This document shows positions 1-12,800 of a DNA stretch of 64,000 nt, in pieces. The stretch's first letter is position 1, and every line of letters begins with the position of its first letter. Source of the stretch: Aptenodytes patagonicus (taxonomy: Eukaryota > Chordata > Aves > Sphenisciformes > Spheniscidae); the NCBI RefSeq assembly GCF_965638725.1, contig NC_134958.1, positions 16,185,464-16,249,463 on the forward strand, read 5' to 3'. The notes under the pieces are model-generated. The model did no database searches, had not been told where the DNA came from, and was given only the letters and a program-made list of their open reading frames with translations. Made by a program: the position numbers and the translations under genes.

Positions 1-674
1 TACAGGAGGAGGTATGAGTTCACTCCAAAGAGGCTGCAGGAATCTGAATATCTAACAGACAGAAGCAAATGAGCTGCCAAACTGTAAAGAATTATTTTTT
101 TTTAAATGTGTAAAAGAAAGTGAAATGCAAACTTTACTATTAGTCTCTTTAACCTAGAGACTATCAATAAAAGCTTTCAGGGCTGGAACAGTGGTTGGAA
201 CACCGCTATCTCAAAATACTGTTGTAAAACAGTTCTGTTTTGTTTAAACAAGATCCCAGATTTGAGTTCAGTTCTAATGTACACTACAGCGATATTTCAG
301 AGTTTTACAGCTGATCTTCAAAACGCTACTGCATTAGACTTATTTGCCATCTGTGTGTAAACCGTACAACTTAATATTGATACACTGAAGTGTGACTGTG
401 CAGTTCATTACATCAGTCAGCTGGAAGAACTGCTGACAGACAAAAAGAGAATAGTCTTGCCACACATACTGTTAGAAAATAACCTTACTGTTTTGTGTTT
501 TCACACTTCTGCATAGAAATTCATTTGTTTGGGAACATGCTTGATAAATTTTCCATTTGAAAATAAGGAGCTGAATATCAAAGCTGGAGGGAAAAAACCT
601 TTTGGTGTATTAAGCATGATAGAACCTTTTGTAGCACTATTTTAGGAAAAAAATTATATGTGCTTTTTTCCCAG
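1..674 (+). other. CGNL1 intron (3' part)
   Basis: AT-rich sequence ending in the pyrimidine-rich acceptor of the first visible CGNL1 exon. No other gene, repeat family or RNA recognised. Confidence 0.7.
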
Positions 675-845
675 ATGTCTGAAATGGTAGACATCTCAAG
701 AACATCAACTCTGGAGCTTCAGAACCAGCTTGATGAATACAAGGAGAAAAATCGCAGGGAACTTGCAGATGTGCAGAGACAATTAAAAGAGAAAAACCTT
801 GAGGTAGAAAAATCACGCCTGACAGCCATGAGAATGCAAGATGAG
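675..845 (+). CDS. CGNL1: CGNL1 coding exon (rod), phase 0-0
   Basis: A 171-nt exon (57 codons) between a TTTTTTCCCAG acceptor and a GTAATG donor. It starts M-S-E-M-V-D-I-S and ends R-M-Q-D-E. The heptad-like pattern ([10 protein letters not shown], then [10 protein letters not shown]) is coiled-coil rod. The open frame runs into the intron on both sides, so the splice sites define the exon. This is the first coding exon visible in the window. Confidence 0.9.
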
Positions 846-3800
846 GTAATGACTCATAAGTTCAGTGACAAATTCTAACCTTTGACCTAGAATTCAGCTC
901 AGATAGTTTTCAAGACAATGAATGTTTGCTATCACGCTTTTGCGTACTTCATCATGAGAGACTGATCTCAATCAGCATGCTTTTGAGGTTCATTCTTCAT
1001 GATGATGATCAGTGTGTTACTTCTGCCAGGGAAATGGGGTTTCCTGTTTATGACAGATACATTAATTTGTCAAACACTGCATTTATCTTAAATGATATGA
1101 CAAGGATTCCATTGATGATCTGCTGCTCTTTTAATGCCTGCTACTGAAGGAATTGGGAATGTGGAAATATTCTTGAATTAGGAAAAAAAACCCCAGCAGT
1201 TATTTAGAAAAAAGAAAAAAAAAAAAAAAACCAACAAATTCTGGCTCTAAAGGAGTTGACATACATTCTCCTCTTCCTTTGTATGAGCCAAGTTGCAGAT
1301 TTAAATGACAAAGGTGTCTGTGCAACCAAGAATCAACCACAGTCTTGAAGTGTCTGCCTCTTAGCATGTAAATTTTTCCATAAGGGCAATCCAGTCTTTT
1401 AAAGATCTGCATATACTTGTTCTGCAATTGGAAAAGCTATGAGAATACACTGGTCACAGATGTTTTCTGTACGTAGAATATTTTAATAGTTTCATTTTTT
1501 TCCAGTTCAGAACTTCTCTTATGTTGCCCTCTCCCCTTAACAAACTTGTTTTAATTCAGTTTACAGCAACAGAAGAAAGTATAGTTCCTATGTATTATTC
1601 TGTCTTCCTTCTATATTTATTCCATTCAGGGATGGAGAGCCTTTGTAAAGGGATGAAGACTCATAATGAAATGTGAAAGATAAAACTGGGATATTGAGAA
1701 CATGGCTCTTAAGCTGTCTATTCTCATTTATTCAACTTAAATAAAAGATGTGTGTGTGTGTAAATATGTATACATACTGCGTTTACAGTTATGAAAAATA
1801 CTTCTAGTGTTATCTATTACAACTACAAAACATACAAAGAAAAAATTTCAGAACAAAAGAAACCTTCCTTATTTGACAAAAAGATAATCCAAATACTATA
1901 TAAAGGACAAAATATTACTGGTTGTGGAATTCTACATCTCCATGAGGCAATATTTAAAATCCTAGGGCTTTAAAAATGTAATATGGCAACTAGCTGCAAA
2001 AGAGGAAACAAAATCTGAAAATACAGGATAGGCAGGTTAAACAGCAGACTTTCTAGAGAGACTAAGCATTCAGGACAATTGAAAGTCTTTATTATCTCTT
2101 CCTCTTTTGTGTTTAACAAGAAGTACAAATATATAGTCCTTCCATTCAACGTGAAAGAGTTTGTTGTCTGTGAAAATCCTCTTGGGTAGGTGTCATAGTG
2201 CACAAAACATTCTTTTTGAGAGTCTCATCAAAAGCCAAGGATTGTAATGATCATGGCAACACGAGTATCATCTTCTTGTTCTAGCAGAAAAATTATGAAA
2301 CAGTCTTGCAAGGCAGTATGGGAGTTCTTCATTGCTGCATCTCTTGTAAGTTCTCTGTGGATACGTAAAAGATACCAGTCTTGAAAGTTGTCAATCCAAT
2401 GTCATTCTGAAAGGTTAAATGCATATGAAATGCTATTAATATACAGATCTCTGCACTTAACTAGCTGTTCACAAAGTCATGCAAATGTCCAACATTTTTT
2501 TGTCAGGACTTAGCAATAGGTAGCAAACTCTGTAAGCAGTCACTAATACATTATTTTAGCTTCATCACTAAAAGATAAGCACTTGACTAAACAGAGGAAG
2601 AATATGGAAGACTGTATGCTGAAGAAAAAAAAACCCTCATATTATATACATGTCACAAGTTAAGTTACAAGTATAAGGACTGATCAGAGTCTCACTTAAA
2701 ACCCCTCTGACTGCTTTTTTTTTTTTTTTAAGTACTGTGAAGGTTTTAAATAATTTTAGAGTACACGCTATTGTTAGAATAGGAAACTTTTGTCCTCAGC
2801 AGATAGCCCTACTGCATCTAAAAGTTACACTAATACATATATATATGTTAGCAATTATGTCATTGGTAAAATGCTGTCATCGAAGTGCCTCAGACATATA
2901 AACTACGTAATTATTTAAAAGCTAAGGTATTGGTAGTCTGAAAAGGAAAGGAATAATATTGCAAAAGTTCCGAAGATATAACCATTTAGAAAATTGTAAA
3001 AATTTTGGCTTGCTGTAACTGGATAAAAAGAAAGAAGTTTTAAAAAACCAACTATGTATAATTGTCACTGTAAAACTTGTAGTGTGAAGCATCTCTTTAG
3101 ATCTGGTATTTAATCCAAGTTTATTTTCTTGGTGCCATCTTGTGGATAAAACAAAAATTACTGTGAAAAGCATATAACTCAATGAAATTCTTGTCACGCT
3201 TCTGGATCTGTCACGTTTGTAGTCAGTCCCCTTCACTGACATCACTTATTTATAGAAAGTACAGTGTAAAGCGTATTACCATAATCTTATTGTTTCAGTT
3301 GCGTCTCATGGAAGAAAACTTGAGGGACCACCAAAGAGCTCAGGATGAGGCAATAACAAAAACTCAGCTGCTAGAACAGACTGTGAAAGGCTTGGAGTAT
3401 GAACTGGAAGCCAAAAACCACTTAAAAGACGATCGGGCAAGACAAATCAAACTAATGGAGGTAAAAGATATTTTTAAGGGTTGGTATCTTATTAGAACTG
3501 ATTAAAATAATTTTGGTATTTCACATGGATTCTGCCTGGGAAGAAACAAAATAACTTGATGTTGTTGAAAATCCATGTAGTACTACTGCAGGAATTATTC
3601 TGGTATATTCTAAAGGTGATCTGTTAGCATATCTATTGTAGCATGATGTGTTCTAAAATGCAATTGTTATTTCATAATTTTAATTAACTTTTAAACTAAT
3701 TTTCTCTAGACTTTATCAGGCAAAATTGTATTATTTTCATTCATAGGCCCATCACTCAGAAATTCAAAAGTATTTAGAAGTGTAAGTTCTACTTAGCATC

Positions 3801-6800
3801 TAGTATCAGTTCATTTCAGGAGCCTAAATAACATAATTATTCTGACTATGTTGTTACAGGCTTAGCTTCATAACTGTTCGGTTCAACTAAGCTGTCATTT
3901 GACTTTCATAAACAAACACTTTTATACCATTGTACTCATATGAAAAGAAATTTCTCTTCCAAGTGTATAATGTAACTTAGACATTCTAAAAACAGTGTCT
4001 AGAAACATTACAGAATTTCTCTTATTTTCTTGAAATTGGTGGGAGTGATTAAAAAAGGAAATGAAACTTCTATTTTACTTCTGTCAGGCAAACAAATTCA
4101 CTGTAAAGGCTTATCTACCTGCCATCTCTTTTTCTAGATTCTGTATGTGTTTTCAGAGGCATTTCACTTTTCAAGCCTAGTCTTTCAGACAGTTTGAGTC
4201 CTTGAAGTTTAAGGAAGAATGTCCTCGTAGCAATCTGAAGAGGATGGGAAAGTAGTATGTTGAAATTACTTTTCTTTGTTCCACTTAGGACAAGTTATCT
4301 CACCTGGAACTTGAGCTTGATGAAGAAAAGACTAATTCGGATTTGTTGTCTGAGAGGATCAGTAGATGCAGAGAACAGGTACTTGAACAAGTTTTCCAAC
4401 TGTTGTATAATGATGAGGAAAAAGCGTTATTAGGATTGCAAACAATATTGATTAACTAAATAATGATTAGCAGTAGGGTTTATATACTGTACTAAAGCAG
4501 AGTGTGTAAATGCAAAAAACCAAGGTTCACAAACATGATTAAATATGCTCCTCCACGTCATCACAGACCAATTTTTTCCTGTTTTCCTAACTGGAAAATT
4601 GACACAGATTGCATATAAAGACTGAAGACTAGTGTCATCCTCTGATATTCTTGATGCAGTGAGCTTCATCATTGATGCATGCAGAGATGATGCTATCTTA
4701 GGCTTAGTTTTAGATAGGATGCTATCTTAGGCTTTAGTTTTAGTTTCTGGTTGTAGAAAGTATCTTAGGCTGAAAGATCACAATTTTTTAACTTTTTGGT
4801 AAAGTAGGACAGCATAATAGAGTCTTGATTTCAAAGAAGGAGGAGCTTAGGAAATTGTGAAATTAATTAGTGAAGTCAGGTGAACTGAAGATGCTGGCCA
4901 GTTTCAACAGAGAGGAAGCTTTATTTTCATTACAAGTGTAAAAACTGATTAAGGTATATCAAAGATAAGACAGTTGGAAAGCGTTTTCCACATAAAAATA
5001 TCAGTCATTAGTTCCAGAAGTGTTATATGAGTAGACAGCCCGGAAAGAGGGGAAGAAGGATTTATTAACAAGGTTGTGTCTCATGGGGCAGAAAATGTAA
5101 AGATAAAGCAAGATTTGCCAAGCTAAGTGAGACCTATCATAATAATTCAAACAAGTAACAGAAAAATTCTTGACTGTGTAAGTAGAAAAAAGAACTTCTG
5201 GAAACTGTACGATGAGGTATCAATCAAGATAAAAAGTAATTCAGGTATGCCTCCTCAAATAAATGAATATTTTTGCCTCTGTCTTCAGTAAGGCCAGTGG
5301 ATGTGCAGGTAGGGGGAAGTGGAGTGGGCTTGTGGAAATGAGACCATTGAGCTGGAAATCACCAAGTCTAAGAGAATTAGGAGTTCATTGTTCTGAAGAA
5401 AGAGGCCTTAATAATATTATTCAAGGTTTCTGAAAGAAATATGAAATCATAGGTCCTGTAACAAATATTTATAATAAACCAGAAAGGTAGAGAATAGGGC
5501 CTGACGACTGAAAAAGTAATCAGAGTATCCATGGTCGAGTAGTCAGTATCATGCAAGTTTTTGATTAGTCTACAGAAAGGAATATGGTGATGTGGCTGTC
5601 TTGGAATATCACGGCCTAGACAATGTTCTTTGCCTTAGTTTTACATTCCGAGAGATGTGAAACTCATTACAGCATGTCTACTACATTAGCTACTACTGTA
5701 GCTTTACATTAAGTACAATACCTCATTAGTAATTTCCTAGAAGTCCAGGAGACAATTTGCATTGAGGTACAACCCACAATAGTCTGTTCTGTTTTCATTT
5801 CTCTTTCTTTCTCCAGGAAAAAAGAATTGCTGACATTCTTTTGAATAGCTTTAATTTCAAAGGAAGAACAGAAAGTAAAATCTTAGTTTCTATGTCTTTT
5901 CAATGAAATTGTATATTCCACTGAGACAGCTGGAGTTTTAAAGTGATTTAGAGCTCAGCTTGTTTTCATGCATCCTTGAAACACCAAGGCACCATTACTA
6001 CTTTGTTGGGACTCAGGTTACTGAGATTCTATTTGATTGCAATATAGTCTTTTTGCTATTATTCCATTGATATTGTACAGACTCTGAGTCAGTGGGCGAA
6101 ATAGAATGTAAAGAACCGATAATAATGTGAGGTCATGCTATTGTTAAATTAGGAAGCCTTTAATACTAGAGTTTATGCCTGTGTCGTAAGCCTGGGATGA
6201 AAGAACCTTAGTCATAGCTGCACTAGTGGGTACTATCGTAAGTTAATTTGCTAATTGAATGGCAACCTAAAATACAGATGGGTGACCAAAATGTTACATA
6301 ATGGGTAAAAGACGTGTTTGTTCTGAGGTCTGGAGTTTCTCGTTTCACACATGAGTTACAAAGGTTGCTTTGTTTGGATTTTATGCCAGAATGACTAAGT
6401 AGTCAAATTACTAAAGAGTATTTCAGGGTCTGCTAAGCATTTATAATGACGTGAAAGATTATAATGGATTTGTTTTGGTAATATCTGTATTTCTGTAAAT
6501 TTTTTTTATTATTATAAATGTGTTATTTTAATATACTGATAATGAGCTATAATACTCAAATTTCTAGTAAAAACAAATTGAAACAAGTGATTCTATTTTA
6601 CATAAAGCTAAACATTTGAATAAACATTGGCAAGACTGATAGTTCACATTTCATTTACCATGAAATGTTATCCTTTTTTAATTTAAACACCCTTTTGAAT
6701 CTGGGAGTGGCTGCATGAGACACTGTTCTCATCTTCCCTACCTCGTTCTCGAGAAGTACCACAACAAAGTGGAAACAGTAAAAAAATTTGGAGGAAAGGT

Positions 6801-9800
6801 GGATCATATCCTATTAGTTTTTAAATGATAAGATATTAGCAACTCTGGAAAGAGCAAAATGGTAAACAAACACACACACATAGAAAGCTGGAGCACTCAG
6901 CTGCCCTTTGAGTCTAAAGCGAGCAGGGACAGGGCACATTTTAGTACATGATATTTTTTTTCCTACAAACAAGTAAAATGAAGTACCTCTTGCCATTTTG
7001 TTTTTGCAAACATAATTGAAAAATATTTAAGATACCCTCATCAATTCTTGTATTCTGTGAAAATGCAAACATGAGTCTATTGACTTCAGAGTTGTTTCCA
7101 GTAAGTGTGAAAAATGGACTAGTCAGTTTCCATTATAATTTTAGAATAAATACAGAAAGATAAAATTGCATTGACTGCATCGTTCACTTCCTTTTGGTAA
7201 AGCATTCCCAATGGATAGCTGTATACCTGCTCTTTAGCTGGCACCAGGTGTGGGAAGCAAACAAATGGAAATGTGGACGTGAAGGTTGCTTTTCAATTAT
7301 GAAGGATCAAAGGGGGTTGTTTGGCTTTTGCTTGTTTGTTTGTTAAACATAGGTTTTTTTGGTGACATACTTGAGAATTGTGTATGTAAGTCTATATATA
7401 GGCACATATATATTTTACTTTTCCCTACTTAGGTACTAACAAGAAACATAGGCTGTGAACCTAGACGAGATGGTAAACAATGGTGATAGCATCTAAAATA
7501 TTATTGGAAATCAAATTGCTTTCACTTATAACTCAACAGCTGCTTCTAATCCTAAAGCTGGCACAAAATGCTGTTATGTCTAATAAAGCTTTGTAAAATC
7601 TGATACTATTGCTTTTCTCATTTCTTTCTTGTTAGCATTCTTCAAATCCAGCTGTGATAACTGTTGCCTTAAGCTGCAGAAATAGTTTATTCTTTTAATA
7701 TAATTAGAATATGTTAGATATGGGAAAGGTAGAATGTGAAGCACAAAGCTTTGCATGGTACATACCAACAGCCTATCTTAACTGCTGTGAAATAAGTGAA
7801 AAGTTTGAGCACGCTTTGGCAGACAACTGCTTTTTTTCCTTTGTGCATGTTAATTATGCATTTACTATGAGAAATGCAAGGAGAGAAGTAAAAACAATTT
7901 CACCTCCCCCAGCAAGAATTGTGTCGTGCTGCCCTTCTCTTTCTACAAGCTCTTGTACGTATTTGCACGTAGCTTTCTGATCCTAATCAGATATAGTACT
8001 TTTTCTCTCTCCCACTGTTTTCTGTGAGGTTGCTTTTACGTGGTGTCCAACAACAGTAGCAGTCATCTTGGAAATATAATAATTGTCCGGTAAATAATTC
8101 CTTAATTTGAGATCTTGGGAAGGTTGCACAAATTTGTCACAGCCTTTGAGCACAGTAAGAGCACAGTAGAACTTTCAAGTGGTCCACTAAGCAAGTTCCT
8201 ATGTAAAACAAAAACCCTTTTTTCAGTTAACAGTTGCATTTTTCATTAGTCATTCATTTTACTACAAATTTTGCTTTATTTTTTCTGTGTCTGTCTTCAT
8301 GGCTAAAGCAATTACAGCAGAATAAATTCTATGTCATCCCTCACATTATAACTTTTTTCCATATATTTCATGAATAAATGCAGCTATTGTATACATGAGT
8401 GATTCTAATTTTTGTATATAAAATAGTATTTTAATATCTAAAATAATATTTATATCATATATAAATTTATTATTATTATTATTATGCTTCTGTGCAACAA
8501 TGAGAGCTTTTAGGAAATTACCCAGCTGTTGAGAACACAGCCACGTGCTAACATTTGTAGTCCAGTAACTGTTATGACCTTAGTTTTCAGGAATGCCTTC
8601 TACTGTTCTGAAACCATACTGTGACATAACATATGCAACTGCATGCATTGCTACCATTGTTTGTATTCATATATTCATTTCAAAGCTACAGAAACAGTGT
8701 AAATGACTTCTTTTAAACATGTGATTAACTAAAAATATATCTTTTAATATTATAATGTGGTAAAAAAAAAATGGCCTAAGGTAAAATTTCATGTGCTGTA
8801 CTTGTTTAACCTTCACATTCTTAGCATTGCTTTTGGATTTTTTATACAAGAATTCTCAATGGCTTTTGAAAGACCTTTAGTGAGATAATTCGGTAACTTA
8901 GTGCTGCTTAACTGTGATGATGTGTTTATGCAAGTTCATATGTAACTGTTGTAAAGCAGGCAAGAATGCTGTTGCCACTGAAACCTTTGTCAGTCTTTTT
9001 GCAGGTACAGTAATTGGTATAGATGTTCACTGTGTTCCCCAGGTGATATTCATCATAGTAAACATTGTGCAGGGAATAGCACAAATGCTGTGGTAACATT
9101 AGCTGTGCCTGCAAAGGCATTTGTAAAGACTTGAGGGCAGTCTCAGCAGGAATGAGAGGCAAGAAAAGTATCTGGGCACCACAAACTTTTTCCTTTAGCC
9201 CCGAAGTTTCAGTAGCAGCTGTTAGGCAGTTTAGAGTTTCTCTTTGATCCTCAGAATTTTTTTTTTTCCAGCCAAGTCCAATAGTGAGATAAAACAAACT
9301 AATTCTGTATTCTTATCTTGATTCTGTATTGATCAGGTAGTTTTTTAACGTCTTACATATGGAGGATATACTTTCCTTTTGATTATTGAATATGCAACTG
9401 AAATATTTACAGAAACTGTAGCAAAAGTTGTGTTTTAGCGAAACAAACAAAAACCACCCCCTCCCCAAATCCAGAAGTTGGTGCTGTCCTGGTGTGACAG
9501 ACATAAAATTCACTGGGGGGGAGCAAGGTTCATATCCAGTATGCATCAGTGTCTGTTGAAAAAGAGCTTTTACTCTTCTCACAGACATAGAAAACTGTAA
9601 TTGTCTGTAGAGTGTCTCACTGAGTTCTAGGCACTTGTCTGCAGCTACCAGTTTGTGTTTAATGAAGTGAAACTTTAAAGTAGACTAGCCAGCAGCTTAA
9701 AGGTAAGTTGCTATTTCAGAGCTTCAGACTTAAGTATGAAGAAAACAACTGTAGAAGGTGTTTGAAGACTGATGTGATTTCCAGAACTCAGTTCCCTGCC

Positions 9801-12800
9801 ACATGATACATCTCTCATGCAACATTTTAGAGTTCAGTTCCCTGCTACAGAATATATATACTGAACATCGACAGTACCCAATGTGGCTGGAAAATGCCTC
9901 AAATAAGCACTGGGAATAACATGGGCTTCCCAAAGCGGAAAATTTTGTTCAAGATTGTAATTGTAAACTTCATCTGAAATGATGCGTATGTCTTGAGTTC
10001 TAAGAAAGAGCAAATTTTTTCTCATTGCATAGGTATATGTACTACATGTATATGTGTATATAAATAAATACACACAGTATCGTATAAATAAATGTAAATT
10101 AAATCTTTTATTAAAATGTCTGTCTTTTCTTTCTATAATAGATTGAACAAATGAGGACAGAGCTACTTCAGGAAAGAGCTATAAAGCAAGATTTGGAGTG
10201 TGACAAAATTTCATTGGAAAGACAGGTAATTATGGCTGGCATATCATCACACTAGCAAGGTAACAGGCTGGGTATCTGCCTTCATTAGGAACTTCAAATA
10301 AGCATTTAAGGAATACAGTATTTGGTAGCTGGCATTATCCCACCATAGTGTGCTGCTGGAAGTATGTGTTAGTAAGAATAGATTAAAAACCATGAGTATC
10401 TTAATACTGATACTCAAAAGAAAATATTATAATCTTAAATTAAGTCTTCTCTTAGTATTTTTTTCTTTCTGTACCCCCCGTTTGAGCTTGAGGTTTGTCA
10501 CAATTTATATATTTCATATACTAAACACTCATATTATGCATACATCTGTTTATATAATAAGACATTTTTTTTGTAGTGAGTACAGGCATCTCTCTACCAC
10601 ACAAATTCTGTCTATACATTTGAGGATCAAAGACATTAAAAATAAGAAATGTGACAGTTGATATGGTACACTTGTTTTAGAATATAACTGAGATATCAGT
10701 ATAGAAACTTTTAAAAAGCATACATACAGAAAAGACTATAGAATATCAAAGACACTGTTGTCCAGTTTAGCTGTAAATTCTTTGACAGCTTTTGGAGGAG
10801 CTGTTCTTCAAAGTCTTAACAGTACTTCAGCAACACTGTTGAAGGTGGATCATAATTTCAAGCAATTGTGATTTTAGTTGAGTATTTTCTTCTGTAGGAG
10901 CAAACAAGTGAAAAAATGACATGCCTCTGAAAGAAAAGATACAGATTTGATAGAGAACTGCTACTCTCTTGTCTAGGAAGGAATATGACTCATATGTTTC
11001 AATATCTGTGATGGAAAGTACATTAAAAATACTTTCTAGCTTTTTGCAACACTTTATTCTGCAGCTCAGTGGTCTTTGAAAGCAAGATTACTATCATAGC
11101 CCCTAGCTGAGATCCAGAGGAAAGCTATCTTAGCAAGTCATAGTATTATTGATAGTCTCAAGAAAAAACAGATTGTAAGGGGAATTTAGAGAACATGTTT
11201 ATACCAGACACCTAATTTGGTGCCTTAAATTATGTGAAATTAATCCCATCTTAATTGTTGGAGAAAAAAGAATGCCACTATCGTGGTTTAACCCCAGCCG
11301 GCAACTAGGCACCACACAGCTGCTCACTCACTTCCCACCCCCTCCTCCCCTCAAACCACAGTGGGATGGGGGAGAGAATCAGAAGAGTAAAAGTGAGAAA
11401 ACTCATGGGTTGAGATAAGAACATTTTAATAATTGAAACAAAGTAAAGTAAAATAGTAGTAATAATAATAATAAAAGAATATACAAAGCACATGATGCCT
11501 GATGCAATTGCTAACCACCCACCGACCGATGCTCAGCCAGTCCCCGAGCAGCAGTCCCCCAGCCAGCTTTTCCCTAGTTTATATACCGAGCATGATGTCA
11601 CATGGTATGGAATATCTCTTTGGCCAGTTGGGGTCAGCTGTCCTGGCTGTGCCCCCTCCCAGCTTCTTGTGCACCTCCAGCCTTCTCAGTCAGTAGAGCA
11701 TGAGAAGCTGAAAAGTCCTTGACTAGTGTAAGCACTGCTCAGCAGTAACTAAAACATCAGTGTGTTATCAACATTATTCCCATACTAAATCCAAAACACA
11801 GCACTATACCAACTACTAGGAAGAAAATTAACCCTATCCCAGCCAAAACCAGGACAGTATCCACCCCTTATTCTATACCATCTATGTCATGCCCAGGTCC
11901 CGCACTTTCCAATACATTCCAATTAATCCCCACCACTTTTCCTGTCTTTTGATATGTATACACACAGATAATATTCCCTTAGTCTATGGGCTATCCCTGT
12001 AAAAATGTTTGTTGTGTTCATTTAGTCCATGACTTTGGGCTCCGTCTGTCATAACAGTCCTTCAGGGCAGGAGAGATGGTGTATGGTGTTGGATTCTTGC
12101 ATGCTGAAGCCAGTTTTGGTTACATTATCACTGTGCTTTGCTCGGTTTTCATCAAAGTTCATTCTTCATTAATCTGGGTGATTCTTACTGTAATACCATA
12201 TGGTGGCATATAGCCACCATAGAAGTGATGATATACAATGTTATATAGCAATTAACATCATATAATTCAAATCATTGGCTATTCTCACCCAAAATCAAAT
12301 CCCCTTGAGGTACGCATCGGACTTCCCCATCCTTCTGCATTACCCACCAAGTGCACCCAGGTCCTTGAGCAAAAGCAGTCCCATGGATGGGTTTGCCTTT
12401 GCCCGAGGCAGGAATAACCCAGACTGTCTTCCCCAGCATATTTTTTATGTGCACTACAGGGACTTTATCCCCTTCTACAGTACGTAAAAGTCTTGATTGG
12501 GCAGGGCCAGCTCGATTGGCAGATCCTCTAGTGTTGACTGACCAGGTGACCTTTGCTGAATATGTATCCCAATGTTTGAACGTCCCACGACCCATTGCTT
12601 TTAGTGTAGTCTTTAACAGTCCATTGTATCGTTCAATTTTCCCAGAGGCTGGTGCATGATAGGGGATGTGATATACTCACTCAATGCCGTGCTCTTTGGC
12701 CCAGGTGTCTATAAGGTTGTTTCGGAAATGAGTCCTGTTGTCTGACTCAATTCTTTCTGGGGTGCCATGTCGCCATAGGACTTGCTTTTCAAGGCCCAGG

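Larger units (their letters stand above)
4379..10141 (+). other. CGNL1 intron, 5.8 kb
   Basis: AT-rich intron. It holds a 29-bp tandem duplication (4689-4745), a possible CR1 coding relic near 5240-5330, an ATT run near 8467-8485 and scattered homopolymers. None of the open frames of 60-125 codons shows a recognisable domain. Confidence 0.65.

Noticed and set aside
11492..11722. Plus-strand frames in both LTRs (also 17674-17868)
   Set aside because: They recur because the LTRs are copies of each other; no protein function is implied.
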